This document shows, piece by piece, positions 43,637 to 57,590 of a stretch of DNA of 64,000 nucleotides (position 1 is its first letter; each line of letters begins with the position of its first letter). The DNA is from Hyaloperonospora brassicae (taxonomy: Eukaryota > Oomycota > Peronosporomycetes > Peronosporales > Peronosporaceae). Under the pieces are notes generated by a model. That model worked only from the letters and a program-made list of their open reading frames with translations, was not told the origin of the DNA and did not search any database. The stretch spans positions 287,427 to 351,426 of the forward strand of contig CANTFL010001187.1 of NCBI GenBank assembly GCA_947650285.1. The letters run 5' to 3'. Made by a program: the position numbers and the translations under genes.

Positions 43637-44337
43637 AGCGCACCAACACGACACTACCACCACACACGAAACTCAACATTCAACCATACCATAACATGCA
43701 CACACACGTAAACACTCTTATTCCCACGCCGACATGCCTGTCAAACACGGCTACTACCAAATCTTTGTCTGCCTTATGCTCCTCTTTTCTGCACCACTGC
43801 TCGATGGCTTCTTGACACTATTCACACTCACCCACCCTTAAGTAGCAACTACCAATACACTGATCGCTAAGCCGCAACGCGCTTCTGCTCGAACCTGCCA
43901 TGGACCAGGTCGATGAGACAGTCTTCTGTCTGGTCATACAGCGCTGCAAACCAAAAAGAACCGGCAGGCATACTTCCCCTTCGGCTTGACTGCGACCAAT
44001 ATTTTGCAATGAAAGCCGACACCCGAGGAGCTTCAGCTTCCACTCGCGTGACCTTGTACTCACGCACGTGAAACTGGCTCTTTTGACATCGCGTGAGCAG
44101 AATATGATGCTCGATATGGCACGACAGAAAAAGGCCGAGCACAGTCATCAGGATACGCCCACAGCAGGCTGCGAGGTGACCAGCGACCCGACCGCCTCGC
44201 ACGTGTGGCTGATGCAATGAGCAGTCTTGTACGACTTGAACGCTGGTAGAGGAGTATATGTGCATACTGAAGAAGTGAGGAACACTGTGCAAACGAGTTG
44301 AATGAGTGGTATCTGTATGGTACGCGGCGCAAAGGAT

Positions 44338-44410
44338 CTCTCCCAGCTGGGTTTGAACCAGCGACCTTGAGGTTAACAGCCGCACGCTCTACCAACTGAG
44401 CTATAGGAGA
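44338..44410 (-). tRNA. tRNA-Asn(GTT), unit 7
   Basis: Consensus gene. The spacer plus-strand ORF is cut by the same CGA to TGA change as in units 4 and 8. Confidence 0.93.
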
Positions 44411-45111
44411 AGCGCACCAACACGACACTACCACCACACACGAAACTCAACATTCAACCATACCATAACATGCACACACACGTAAACACTCTTATTCCCA
44501 CGCCGACATGCCTGTCAAACACGGCTACTACCAAATCTTTGTCTGCCTTATGCTCCTCTTTTCTGCACCACTGCTCGATGGCTTCTTGACACTATTCACA
44601 CTCACCCACCCTTAAGTAGCAACTACCAATACACTGATCGCCAAGCCGCAACGCGCTTCTGCTCGAACCTGCCATGGACCAGGTCGATGAGACAGTCTTC
44701 TGTCTGGTCATACAGCGCTGCAAACCAAAAAGAACCGGCAGGCATACTTCCCCTTCGGCTTGACTGCGACCAATATTTTGCAATGAAAGCCGACACCCGA
44801 GGAGCTTCAGCTTCCACTCGCGTGACCTTGTACTCACGCACGTGAAACTGGCTCTTTTGACATCGCGTGAGCAGAATATGATGCTCGATATGGCACGACA
44901 GAAAAAGGCCGAGCACAGTCATCAGGATACGCCCACAGCAGGCTGCGAGGTGACCAGCGACCCGACCGCCTCGCACGTGTGGCTGATGCAATGAGCAGTC
45001 TTGTACGACTTGAACGCTGGTAGAGGAGTATATGTACATACTGAAGAAGTGAGGAACACTGTGCAAACGAGTTGAATGAGTGGTATCTGGATGGTACGCG
45101 GCGCAAAGGAT

Positions 45112-45184
45112 CTCTCCCAGCTGGGTTTGAACCAGCGACCTTGAGGTTAACAGCCGCACGCTCTACCAACTGAGCTATAGGAGA
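45112..45184 (-). tRNA. tRNA-Asn(GTT), unit 8
   Basis: Consensus gene, with the TGA-bearing spacer variant and AGAACCGGC. Confidence 0.93.
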
Positions 45185-45886
45185 AGCGCACCAACACGAC
45201 ACTACCACCACACACGAAACTCAACATTCAACCATACCATAACATGCCACACACACGTAAACACTCTTATTCCCACGCCGACATGCCTGTCAAACACGGC
45301 TACTACCAAATCTTTGTCTGCCTTATGCTCCTCTTTTCTGCACCACTGCTCGATGGCTTCTTGACACTATTCACACTCACCCACCCTTAAGTAGCAACTA
45401 CCAATACACTGATCGCCAAGCCGCAACGCGCTTCTGCTCGAACCTGCCATGGACCAGGTCGATGAGACAGTCTTCTGTCTGGTCATACAGCGCTGCAAAC
45501 CAAAAAGAAGCGGCAGGCATACTTCCCCTTCGGCTTGACTGCGACCAATATTTTGCAATGAAAGCCGACACCCGAGGAGCTTCAGCTTCCACTCGCGTGA
45601 CCTTGTACTCACGCACGTGAAACTGGCTCTTTTGACATCGCGTGAGCAGAATATGATGCTCGATATGGCACGACAGAAAAAGGCCGAGCACAGTCATCAG
45701 GATACGCCCACAGCAGGCTGCGAGGTGACCAGCGACCCGACCGCCTCGCACGTGTGGCTGATGCAACGAGCAGTCTTGTACGACTTGAACGCTGGTAGAG
45801 GAGTATATGTACATACTGAAGAAGTGAGGAACACTGTGCAAACGAGTTGAATGAGTGGTATCTGGATGGTACGCGGCGCAAAGGAT

Positions 45887-45959
45887 CTCTCCCAGCTGGG
45901 TTTGAACCAGCGACCTTGAGGTTAACAGCCGCACGCTCTACCAACTGAGCTATAGGAGA
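45887..45959 (-). tRNA. tRNA-Asn(GTT), unit 9
   Basis: Consensus gene. The spacer has the unique AGAAGCGGC variant, intermediate between the two common ones. Confidence 0.93.
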
Positions 45960-46661
45960 AGCGCACCAACACGACACTACCACCACACACAAAACTCAAC
46001 ATTCAACCATACCATAACATGCCACACACACGTAAACACTCTTATTCCCACGCCGACATGCCTGTCAAACACGGCTACTACCAAATCTTTGTCTGCCTTA
46101 TGCTCCTCTTTTCTGCACCACTGCTCGATGGCTTCTTGACACTATTCACACTCACCCACCCTTAAGTAGCAACTACCAATACACTGATCGCCAAGCCGCA
46201 ACGCGCTTCTGCTCGAACCTGCGATGGCCCAGGTCGATGAGACAGTCTTCTGTCTGATCATACAGCGCTGCAAACCAAAAAGAACCGGCAGGCATACTTC
46301 CCCTTCGGCTTGACTGCGACCAATATTTTGCAATGAAAGCCGACACCCGAGGAGCTTCAGCTTCCACTCGCGTGACCTTGTACTCACGCACGTGAAACTG
46401 GCTCTTTTGACATCGCGTGAGCAGAATATGATGCTCGATATGGCACGACAGAAAAAGGCCGAGCACAGTCATCAGGATACGCCCACAGCAGGCTGCGAGG
46501 TGACCAGCGACCCGACCGCCTCGCACGTGTGGCTGATGCAACGAGCAGTCTTGTACGACTTGAACGCTGGTAGAGGAGTATATGTACATACTGAAGAAGT
46601 GAGGAACACTGTGCAAACGAGTTGAATGAGTGGTATCTGGATGGTACGCGGCGCAAAGGAT

Positions 46662-46734
46662 CTCTCCCAGCTGGGTTTGAACCAGCGACCTTGAGGTTAA
46701 CAGCCGCACGCTCTACCAACTGAGCTATAGGAGA
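46662..46734 (-). tRNA. tRNA-Asn(GTT), unit 10
   Basis: Consensus gene. First unit of a block (10-15) with CTGCGATGG in the spacer instead of CTGCCATGG; here followed by CCCAGG. Confidence 0.93.
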
Positions 46735-47435
46735 AGCGCACCAACACGACACTACCACCACACACAAAACTCAACATTCAACCATACCATAACATGCACA
46801 CACACGTAAACACTCTTATTCCCACGCCGACATGCCTGTCAAACACGGCTACTACCAAATCTTTGTCTGCCTTATGCTCCTCTTTTCTGCACCACTGCTC
46901 GATGGCTTCTTGACACTATTCACACTCACCCACCCTTAAGTAGCAACTACCAATACACTGATCGCCAAGCCGCAACGCGCTTCTGCTCGAACCTGCGATG
47001 GCTCAGGTCGATGAGACAGTCTTCAGTCTGATCATACAGCGCTGCAAACCAAAAAGAACCGGCAGGCATACTTCCCCTTCGGCTTGACTGCGACCAATAT
47101 TTTGCAATGAAAGCCGACACCCGAGGAGCTTCAGCTTCCACTCGCGTGACCTTGTACTCACGCACGTGAAACTGGCTCTTTTGGCATCGCGTGAGCAGAA
47201 TATGATGCTCGATATGGCACGACAGAAAAAGGCCGAGCACAATCATCAGGATACGCCCACAGCAGGCTGCGAGGTGACCAGCGACCCGACCGCCTCGCAC
47301 GTGTGGCTGATGCAACGAGCAGTCTTGTACGACTTGAACGCTGGTAGAGGAGTATATGTACATACTGAAGAAGTGAGGAACACTGTGCAAACGAGTTGAA
47401 TGAGTGGTATCTGTATGGTACGCGGCGCAAAGGAT

Positions 47436-47508
47436 CTCTCCCAGCTGGGTTTGAACCAGCGACCTTGAGGTTAACAGCCGCACGCTCTACCAACTGAGCT
47501 ATAGGAGA
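47436..47508 (-). tRNA. tRNA-Asn(GTT), unit 11
   Basis: Consensus gene. The spacer has CGATGGCTCAGG and CTTCAGTCTGATC, markers of units 11-15. Confidence 0.93.
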
Positions 47509-48207
47509 AGCGCACCAACACGACACTACCACCACACACAAAACTCAAAATTCAACCATACCATAACATGCACACACGTAAACACTCTTATTCCCACGCC
47601 GACATGCCTGTCAAACACGGCTACTACCAAATCTTTGTCTGCCTTATGCTCCTCTTTTCTGCACCACTGCTCGATGGCTTCTTGACACTATTCACACTCA
47701 CCCACCCTTAAGTAGCAACTACCAATACACTGATCGCCAAGCCGCAACGCGCTTCTGCTCGAACCTGCGATGGCTCAGGTCGATGAGACAGTCTTCAGTC
47801 TGATCATACAGCGCTGCAAACCAAAAAGAACCGGCAGGCATACTTCCCCTTCGGCTTGACTGCGACCAATATTTTGCAATGAAAGCCGACACCCGAGGAG
47901 CTTCAGCTTCCACTCGCGTGACCTTGTACTCACGCACGTGAAACTGGCTCTTTTGGCATCGCGTGAGCAGAATATGATGCTCGATATGGCACGACAGAAA
48001 AAGGCCGAGCACAATCATCAGGATACGCCCACAGCAGGCTGCGAGGTGACCAGCGACCCGACCGCCTCGCACGTGTGGCTGATGCAACGAGCAGTCTTGT
48101 ACGACTTGAACGCTGGTAGAGGAGTATATGTACATACTGAAGAAGTGAGGAACACTGTGCAAACGAGTTGAATGAGTGGTATCTGGATGGTACGCGGCGC
48201 AAAGGAT

Positions 48208-48280
48208 CTCTCCCAGCTGGGTTTGAACCAGCGACCTTGAGGTTAACAGCCGCACGCTCTACCAACTGAGCTATAGGAGA
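48208..48280 (-). tRNA. tRNA-Asn(GTT), unit 12
   Basis: Consensus gene. The unit is almost the same as unit 11, including the TTTTGGCATCGC change. Confidence 0.93.
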
Positions 48281-48980
48281 AGCGCACCAACACGACACTA
48301 CCACCACACACAAAACTCAACATTCAACCATACCATAACATGACACACACGTAAACACTCTTATTCCCACGCCGACATGCCTGTCAAACACGGCTACTAC
48401 CAAATCTTTGTCTGCCTTATGCTCCTCTTTTCTGCACCACTGCTCGATGGCTTCTTGACACTATTCACACTCACCCACCCTTAAGTAGCAACTACCAATA
48501 CACTGATCGCCAAGCCGCAACGCGCTTCTGCTCGAACCTGCGATGGCTCAGGTCGATGAGACAGTCTTCAGTCTGATCATACAGCGCTGCAAACCAAAAA
48601 GAACCGGCAGGCATACTTCCCCTTCGGCTTGACTGCGACCAATATTTTGCAATGAAAGCCGACACCCGAGGAGCTTCAGCTTCCACTCGCGTGACCTTGT
48701 ACTCACGCACGTGAAACTGGCTCTTTTGACATCGCGTGAGCAGAATATGATGCTCGATATGGCACGACAGAAAAAGGCCGAGCACAATCATCAGGATACG
48801 CCCACAGCAGGCTGCGAGGTGACCAGCGACCCGACCGCCTCGCACGTGTGGCTGATGCAACGAGCAGTCTTGTACGACTTGAACGCTGGTAGAGGAGTAT
48901 ATGTACATACTGAAGAAGTGAGGAACACTGTGCAAACGAGTTGAATGAGTGGTATCTGGATGGTACGCGGCGCAAAGGAT

Positions 48981-49053
48981 CTCTCCCAGCTGGGTTTGAA
49001 CCAGCGACCTTGAGGTTAACAGCCGCACGCTCTACCAACTGAGCTATAGGAGA
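48981..49053 (-). tRNA. tRNA-Asn(GTT), unit 13
   Basis: Consensus gene. The spacer shares GCACAATCATC with units 11 and 12 but has the normal TTTTGACATCGC. Confidence 0.93.
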
Positions 49054-49755
49054 AGCGCACCAACACGACACTACCACCACACACAAAACTCAACATTCAA
49101 CCATACCATAACATGACACACACACGTAAACACTCTTATTCCCACGCCGACATGCCTGTCAAACACGGCTACTACCAAATCTTTGTCTGCCTTATGCTCC
49201 TCTTTTCTGCACCACTGCTCGATGGCTTCTTGACACTATTCACACTCACCCACCCTTAAGTAGCAACTACCAATACACTGATCGCCAAGCCGCAACGCGC
49301 TTCTGCTCGAACCTGCGATGGCTCAGGTCGATGAGACAGTCTTCAGTCTGATCATACAGCGCTGCAAACCAAAAAGAACCGGCAGGCATACTTCCCCTTC
49401 GGCTTGACTGCGACCAATATTTTGCAATGAAAGCCGACACCCGAGGAGCTTCAGCTTCCACTCGCGTGACCTTGTACTCACGCACGTGAAACTGGCTCTT
49501 TTGACATCGCGTGAGCAGAATATGATGCTCGATATGGCACGACAGAAAAAGGCCGAGCACAGTCATCAGGATACGCCCACAGCAGGCTGCGAGGTGACCA
49601 GCGACCCGACCGCCTCGCACGTGTGGCTGATGCAACGAGCAGTCTTGTACGACTTGAACGCTGGTAGAGGAGTATATGTACATACTGAAGAAGTGAGGAA
49701 CACTGTGCAAACGAGTTGAATGAGTGGTATCTGGATGGTACGCGGCGCAAAGGAT

Positions 49756-49828
49756 CTCTCCCAGCTGGGTTTGAACCAGCGACCTTGAGGTTAACAGCCG
49801 CACGCTCTACCAACTGAGCTATAGGAGA
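49756..49828 (-). tRNA. tRNA-Asn(GTT), unit 14
   Basis: Consensus gene. CGATGGCTCAGG block, with GCACAGTCATC restored. Confidence 0.93.
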
Positions 49829-50529
49829 AGCGCACCAACACGACACTACCACCACACACAAAACTCAACATTCAACCATACCATAACATGCACACACACG
49901 TAAACACTCTTATTCCCACGCCGACATGCCTGTCAAACACGGCTACTACCAAATCTTTGTCTGCCTTATGCTCCTCTTTTCTGCACCACTGCTCGATGGC
50001 TTCTTGACACTATTCACACTCACCCACCCTTAAGTAGCAACTACCAATACACTGATCGCCAAGCCGCAACGCGCTTCTGCTCGAACCTGCGATGGCTCAG
50101 GTCGATGAGACAGTCTTCAGTCTGATCATACAGCGCTGCAAACCAAAAAGAACCGGCAGGCATACTTCCCCTTCGGCTTGACTGCGACCAATATTTTGCA
50201 ATGAAAGCCGACACCCGAGGAGCTTCAGCTTCCACTCGCGTGACCTTGTACTCACGCACGTGAAACTGGCTCTTTTGACATCGCGTGAGCAGAATATGAT
50301 GCTCGATATGGCACGACAGAAAAAGGCCGAGCACAGTCATCAGGATACGCCCACAGCAGGCTGCGAGGTGACCAGCGACCCGACCGCCTCGCACGTGTGG
50401 CTGATGCAACGAGCAGTCTTGTACGACTTGAACGCTGGTAGAGGAGTATATGTACATACTGAAGAAGTGAGGAACACTGTGCAAACGAGTTGAATGAGTG
50501 GTATCTGGATGGTACGCGGCGCAAAGGAT

Positions 50530-50602
50530 CTCTCCCAGCTGGGTTTGAACCAGCGACCTTGAGGTTAACAGCCGCACGCTCTACCAACTGAGCTATAGGA
50601 GA
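50530..50602 (-). tRNA. tRNA-Asn(GTT), unit 15
   Basis: Consensus gene. Last unit of the CGATGGCTCAGG block. Confidence 0.93.
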
Positions 50603-51305
50603 AGCGCACCAACACGACACTACCACCACACACAAAACTCAACATTCAACCATACCATAACATGCACACACACACGTAAACACTCTTATTCCCACGCCGA
50701 CATGCCTGTCAAACACGGCTACTACCAAATCTTTGTCTGCCTTATGCTCCTCTTTTCTGCACCACTGCTCGATGACTTCTTGACACTATTCACACTCACC
50801 CACCCTTAAGTAGCAACTACCAATACACTGATCGCCAAGCCGCAACGCGCTTCTGCTCGAACCTGCCATGGACCAGGTCGATGAGACAGTCTTCTGTCTG
50901 GTCATACAGCGCTGCAAACCAAAAAGAACCGGCAGGCATACTTCCCCTTCGGCTTGACTGCGACCAATATTTTGCAATGAAAGCCGACACCCGAGGAGCT
51001 TCAGCTTCCACTCGCGTGACCTTGTACTCACGCACGTGAAACTGGCTCTTTTGACATCGCGTGAGCAGAATATGATGCTCGATATGGCACGACAGAAAAA
51101 GGCCGAGCACAGTCATCAGGATACGCCCACAGCAGGCTGCGAGGTGACCAGCGACCCGACCGCCTCGCACGTGTGGCTGATGCAACGAGCAGTCTTGCAC
51201 GACTTGAACGCTGGTAGAGGAGTATATGTACATACTGAAGAAGTGAGGAACACTGTGCAAACGAGTTGAATGAGTGGTATCTGGATGGTACGCGGCGCAA
51301 AGGAT

Positions 51306-51378
51306 CTCTCCCAGCTGGGTTTGAACCAGCGACCTTGAGGTTAACAGCCGCACGCTCTACCAACTGAGCTATAGGAGA
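51306..51378 (-). tRNA. tRNA-Asn(GTT), unit 16
   Basis: Consensus gene. Begins the homogeneous right-hand block with CCATGGACC and GATGACTTC. Confidence 0.93.
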
Positions 51379-52081
51379 AGCGCACCAACACGACACTACC
51401 ACCACACACGAAACTCAACATTCAACCATACCATAACATGCACACACACACGTAAACACTCTTATTCCCACGCCGACATGCCTGTCAAACACGGCTACTA
51501 CCAAATCTTTGTCTGCCTTATGCTCCTCTTTTCTGCACCACTGCTCGATGACTTCTTGACACTATTCACACTCACCCACCCTTAAGTAGCAACTACCAAT
51601 ACACTGATCGCCAAGCCGCAACGCGCTTCTGCTCGAACCTGCCATGGACCAGGTCGATGAGACAGTCTTCTGTCTGGTCATACAGCGCTGCAAACCAAAA
51701 AGAACCGGCAGGCATACTTCCCCTTCGGCTTGACTGCGACCAATATTTTGCAATGAAAGCCGACACCCGAGGAGCTTCAGCTTCCACTCGCGTGACCTTG
51801 TACTCACGCACGTGAAACTGGCTCTTTTGACATCGCGTGAGCAGAATATGATGCTCGATATGGCACGACAGAAAAAGGCCGAGCACAGTCATCAGGATAC
51901 GCCCACAGCAGGCTGCGAGGTGACCAGCGACCCGACCGCCTCGCACGTGTGGCTGATGCAACGAGCAGTCTTGCACGACTTGAACGCTGGTAGAGGAGTA
52001 TATGTACATACTGAAGAAGTGAGGAACACTGTGCAAACGAGTTGAATGAGTGGTATCTGGATGGTACGCGGCGCAAAGGAT

Positions 52082-52154
52082 CTCTCCCAGCTGGGTTTGA
52101 ACCAGCGACCTTGAGGTTAACAGCCGCACGCTCTACCAACTGAGCTATAGGAGA
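52082..52154 (-). tRNA. tRNA-Asn(GTT), unit 17
   Basis: Consensus gene. Last unit with CTTCAGCTTCC; later units have CTTCAGATTCC. Confidence 0.93.
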
Positions 52155-52858
52155 AGCGCACCAACACGACACTACCACCACACACAAAACTCAACATTCA
52201 ACCATACCATAACATGCACACACACACGTAAACACTCTTATTCCCACGCCGACATGCCTGTCAAACACGGCTACTACCAAATCTTTGTCTGCCTTATGCT
52301 CCTCTTTTCTGCACCACTGCTCGATGACTTCTTGACACTATTCACACTCACCCACCCTTAAGTAGCAACTACCAATACACTGATCGCCAAGCCGCAACGC
52401 GCTTCTGCTCGAACCTGCCATGGACTCAGGTCGATGAGACAGTCTTCTGTCTGGTCATACAGCGCTGCAAACCAAAAAGAACCGGCAGGCATACTTCCCC
52501 TTCGGCTTGACTGCGACCAATATTTTGCAATGAAAGCCGACACCCGAGGAGCTTCAGATTCCACTCGCGTGACCTTGTACTCACGCACGTGAAACTGGCT
52601 CTTTTGACATCGCGTGAGCAGAATATGATGCTCGATATGGCACGACAGAAAAAGGCCGAGCACAGTCATCAGGATACGCCCACAGCAGGCTGCGAGGTGA
52701 CCAGCGACCCGACCGCCTCGCACGTGTGGCTGATGCAACGAGCAGTCTTGCACGACTTGAACGCTGGTAGAGGAGTATATGTACATACTGAAGAAGTGAG
52801 GAACACTGTGCAAACGAGTTGAATGAGTGGTATCTGGATGGTACGCGGCGCAAAGGAT

Positions 52859-52931
52859 CTCTCCCAGCTGGGTTTGAACCAGCGACCTTGAGGTTAACAG
52901 CCGCACGCTCTACCAACTGAGCTATAGGAGA
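52859..52931 (-). tRNA. tRNA-Asn(GTT), unit 18
   Basis: Consensus gene. The spacer has a 1-bp insertion (GGACTCAGG), also found in units 24, 30 and 32. Confidence 0.93.
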
Positions 52932-53634
52932 AGCGCACCAACACGACACTACCACCACACACAAAACTCAACATTCAACCATACCATAACATGCACACAC
53001 ACACGTAAACACTCTTATTCCCACGCCGACATGCCTGTCAAACACGGCTACTACCAAATCTTTGTCTGCCTTATGCTCCTCTTTTCTGCACCACTGCTCG
53101 ATGACTTCTTGACACTATTCACACTCACCCACCCTTAAGTAGCAACTACCAATACACTGATCGCCAAGCCGCAACGCGCTTCTGCTCGAACCTGCCATGG
53201 ACCAGGTCGATGAGACAGTCTTCTGTCTGGTCATACAGCGCTGCAAACCAAAAAGAACCGGCAGGCATACTTCCCCTTCGGCTTGACTGCGACCAATATT
53301 TTGCAATGAAAGCCGACACCCGAGGAGCTTCAGATTCCACTCGCGTGACCTTGTACTCACGCACGTGAAACTGGCTCTTTTGACATCGCGTGAGCAGAAT
53401 ATGATGCTCGATATGGCACGACAGAAAAAGGCCGAGCACAGTCATCAGGATACGCCCACAGCAGGCTGCGAGGTGACCAGCGACCCGACCGCCTCGCACG
53501 TGTGGCTGATGCAACGAGCAGTCTTGCACGACTTGAACGCTGGTAGAGGAGTATATGTACATACTGAAGAAGTGAGGAACACTGTGCAAACGAGTTGAAT
53601 GAGTGGTATCTGGATGGTACGCGGCGCAAAGGAT

Positions 53635-53707
53635 CTCTCCCAGCTGGGTTTGAACCAGCGACCTTGAGGTTAACAGCCGCACGCTCTACCAACTGAGCTA
53701 TAGGAGA
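53635..53707 (-). tRNA. tRNA-Asn(GTT), unit 19
   Basis: Consensus gene. The spacer has GGACCAGG and GTCTGGTCATAC. Confidence 0.93.
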
Positions 53708-54411
53708 AGCGCACCAACACGACACTACCACCACACACAAAACTCAACATTCAACCATACCATAACATGCCACACACACACGTAAACACTCTTATTCCCA
53801 CGCCGACATGCCTGTCAAACACGGCTACTACCAAATCTTTGTCTGCCTTATGCTCCTCTTTTCTGCACCACTGCTCGATGACTTCTTGACACTATTCACA
53901 CTCACCCACCCTTAAGTAGCAACTACCAATACACTGATCGCCAAGCCGCAACGCGCTTCTGCTCGAACCTGCCATGGACCAGGTCGATGAGACAGTCTTC
54001 TGTCTGGTCATACAGCGCTGCAAACCAAAAAGAACCGGCAGGCATACTTCCCCTTCGGCTTGACTGCGACCAATATTTTGCAATGAAAGCCGACACCCGA
54101 GGAGCTTCAGATTCCACTCGCGTGACCTTGTACTCACGCACGTGAAACTGGCTCTTTTGACATCGCGTGAGCAGAATATGATGCTCGATATGGCACGACA
54201 GAAAAAGGCCGAGCACAGTCATCAGGATACGCCCACAGCAGGCTGCGAGGTGACCAGCGACCCGACCGCCTCGCACGTGTGGCTGATGCAACGAGCAGTC
54301 TTGCACGACTTGAACGCTGGTAGAGGAGTATATGTACATACTGAAGAAGTGAGGAACACTGTGCAAACGAGTTGAATGAGTGGTATCTGGATGGTACGCG
54401 GCGCAAAGGAT

Positions 54412-54484
54412 CTCTCCCAGCTGGGTTTGAACCAGCGACCTTGAGGTTAACAGCCGCACGCTCTACCAACTGAGCTATAGGAGA
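54412..54484 (-). tRNA. tRNA-Asn(GTT), unit 20
   Basis: Consensus gene. The CA tract begins CATGCC, as in unit 21. Confidence 0.93.
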
Positions 54485-55188
54485 AGCGCACCAACACGAC
54501 ACTACCACCACACACAAAACTCAACATTCAACCATACCATAACATGCCACACACACACGTAAACACTCGTATTCCCACGCCGACATGCCTGTCAAACACG
54601 GCTACTACCAAATCTTTGTCTGCCTTATGCTCCTCTTTTCTGCACCACTGCTCGATGACTTCTTGACACTATTCACACTCACCCACCCTTAAGTAGCAAC
54701 TACCAATACACTGATCGCCAAGCCGCAACGCGCTTCTGCTCGAACCTGCCATGGACCAGGTCGATGAGACAGTCTTCTGTCTGGTCATACAGCGCTGCAA
54801 ACCAAAAAGAACCGGCAGGCATACTTCCCCTTCGGCTTGACTGCGACCAATATTTTGCAATGAAAGCCGACACCCGAGGAGCTTCAGATTCCACTCGCGT
54901 GACCTTGTACTCACGCACGTGAAACTGGCTCTTTTGACATCGCGTGAGCAGAATATGATGCTCGATATGGCACGACAGAAAAAGGCCGAGCACAGTCATC
55001 AGGATACGCCCACAGCAGGCTGCGAGGTGACCAGCGACCCGACCGCCTCGCACGTGTGGCTGATGCAACGAGCAGTCTTGCACGACTTGAACGCTGGTAG
55101 AGGAGTATATGTACATACTGAAGAAGTGAGGAACACTGTGCAAACGAGTTGAATGAGTGGTATCTGGATGGTACGCGGCGCAAAGGAT

Positions 55189-55261
55189 CTCTCCCAGCTG
55201 GGTTTGAACCAGCGACCTTGAGGTTAACAGCCGCACGCTCTACCAACTGAGCTATAGGAGA
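55189..55261 (-). tRNA. tRNA-Asn(GTT), unit 21
   Basis: Consensus gene. First unit with CACTCGTATTCCC in place of CACTCTTATTCCC; the CA tract begins CATGCC. Confidence 0.93.
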
Positions 55262-55964
55262 AGCGCACCAACACGACACTACCACCACACACAAAACTCA
55301 ACATTCAACCATACCATAACATGCACACACACACGTAAACACTCGTATTCCCACGCCGACATGCCTGTCAAACACGGCTACTACCAAATCTTTGTCTGCC
55401 TTATGCTCCTCTTTTCTGCACCACTGCTCGATGACTTCTTGACACTATTCACACTCACCCACCCTTAAGTAGCAACTACCAATACACTGATCGCCAAGCC
55501 GCAACGCGCTTCTGCTCGAACCTGCCATGGACCAGGTCGATGAGACAGTCTTCTGTCTGATCATACAGCGCTGCAAACCAAAAAGAACCGGCAGGCATAC
55601 TTCCCCTTCGGCTTGACTGCGACCAATATTTTGCAATGAAAGCCGACACCCGAGGAGCTTCAGATTCCACTCGCGTGACCTTGTACTCACGCACGTGAAA
55701 CTGGCTCTTTTGACATCGCGTGAGCAGAATATGATGCTCGATATGGCACGACAGAAAAAGGCCGAGCACAGTCATCAGGATACGCCCACAGCAGGCTGCG
55801 AGGTGACCAGCGACCCGACCGCCTCGCACGTGTGGCTGATGCAACGAGCAGTCTTGCACGACTTGAACGCTGGTAGAGGAGTATATGTACATACTGAAGA
55901 AGTGAGGAACACTGTGCAAACGAGTTGAATGAGTGGTATCTGGATGGTACGCGGCGCAAAGGAT

Positions 55965-56037
55965 CTCTCCCAGCTGGGTTTGAACCAGCGACCTTGAGGT
56001 TAACAGCCGCACGCTCTACCAACTGAGCTATAGGAGA
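55965..56037 (-). tRNA. tRNA-Asn(GTT), unit 22
   Basis: Consensus gene. CACTCGTATT variant; GTCTGATCATAC appears here. Confidence 0.93.
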
Positions 56038-56740
56038 AGCGCACCAACACGACACTACCACCACACACAAAACTCAACATTCAACCATACCATAACATGC
56101 ACACACACACGTAAACACTCTTATTCCCACGCCGACATGCCTGTCAAACACGGCTACTACCAAATCTTTGTCTGCCTTATGCTCCTCTTTTCTGCACCAC
56201 TGCTCGATGACTTCTTGACACTATTCACACTCACCCACCCTTAAGTAGCAACTACCAATACACTGATCGCCAAGCCGCAACGCGCTTCTGCTCGAACCTG
56301 CCATGGACCAGGTCGATGAGACAGTCTTCTGTCTGATCATACAGCGCTGCAAACCAAAAAGAACCGGCAGGCATACTTCCCCTTCGGCTTGACTGCGACC
56401 AATATTTTGCAATGAAAGCCGACACCCGAGGAGCTTCAGATTCCACTCGCGTGACCTTGTACTCACGCACGTGAAACTGGCTCTTTTGACATCGCGTGAG
56501 CAGAATATGATGCTCGATATGGCACGACAGAAAAAGGCCGAGCACAGTCATCAGGATACGCCCACAGCAGGCTGCGAGGTGACCAGCGACCCGACCGCCT
56601 CGCACGTGTGGCTGATGCAACGAGCAGTCTTGCACGACTTGAACGCTGGTAGAGGAGTATATGTACATACTGAAGAAGTGAGGAACACTGTGCAAACGAG
56701 TTGAATGAGTGGTATCTGGATGGTACGCGGCGCAAAGGAT

Positions 56741-56813
56741 CTCTCCCAGCTGGGTTTGAACCAGCGACCTTGAGGTTAACAGCCGCACGCTCTACCAACT
56801 GAGCTATAGGAGA
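56741..56813 (-). tRNA. tRNA-Asn(GTT), unit 23
   Basis: Consensus gene. CACTCTTATT variant with GTCTGATCATAC. Confidence 0.93.
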
Positions 56814-57517
56814 AGCGCACCAACACGACACTACCACCACACACAAAACTCAACATTCAACCATACCATAACATGCACACACACACGTAAACACTCGTAT
56901 TCCCACGCCGACATGCCTGTCAAACACGGCTACTACCAAATCTTTGTCTGCCTTATGCTCCTCTTTTCTGCACCACTGCTCGATGACTTCTTGACACTAT
57001 TCACACTCACCCACCCTTAAGTAGCAACTACCAATACACTGATCGCCAAGCCGCAACGCGCTTCTGCTCGAACCTGCCATGGACTCAGGTCGATGAGACA
57101 GTCTTCTGTCTGGTCATACAGCGCTGCAAACCAAAAAGAACCGGCAGGCATACTTCCCCTTCGGCTTGACTGCGACCAATATTTTGCAATGAAAGCCGAC
57201 ACCCGAGGAGCTTCAGATTCCACTCGCGTGACCTTGTACTCACGCACGTGAAACTGGCTCTTTTGACATCGCGTGAGCAGAATATGATGCTCGATATGGC
57301 ACGACAGAAAAAGGCCGAGCACAGTCATCAGGATACGCCCACAGCAGGCTGCGAGGTGACCAGCGACCCGACCGCCTCGCACGTGTGGCTGATGCAACGA
57401 GCAGTCTTGCACGACTTGAACGCTGGTAGAGGAGTATATGTACATACTGAAGAAGTGAGGAACACTGTGCAAACGAGTTGAATGAGTGGTATCTGGATGG
57501 TACGCGGCGCAAAGGAT

Positions 57518-57590
57518 CTCTCCCAGCTGGGTTTGAACCAGCGACCTTGAGGTTAACAGCCGCACGCTCTACCAACTGAGCTATAGGAGA
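57518..57590 (-). tRNA. tRNA-Asn(GTT), unit 24
   Basis: Consensus gene. CACTCGTATT variant plus the GGACTCAGG insertion and GTCTGGTCATAC, six units after unit 18. Confidence 0.93.
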
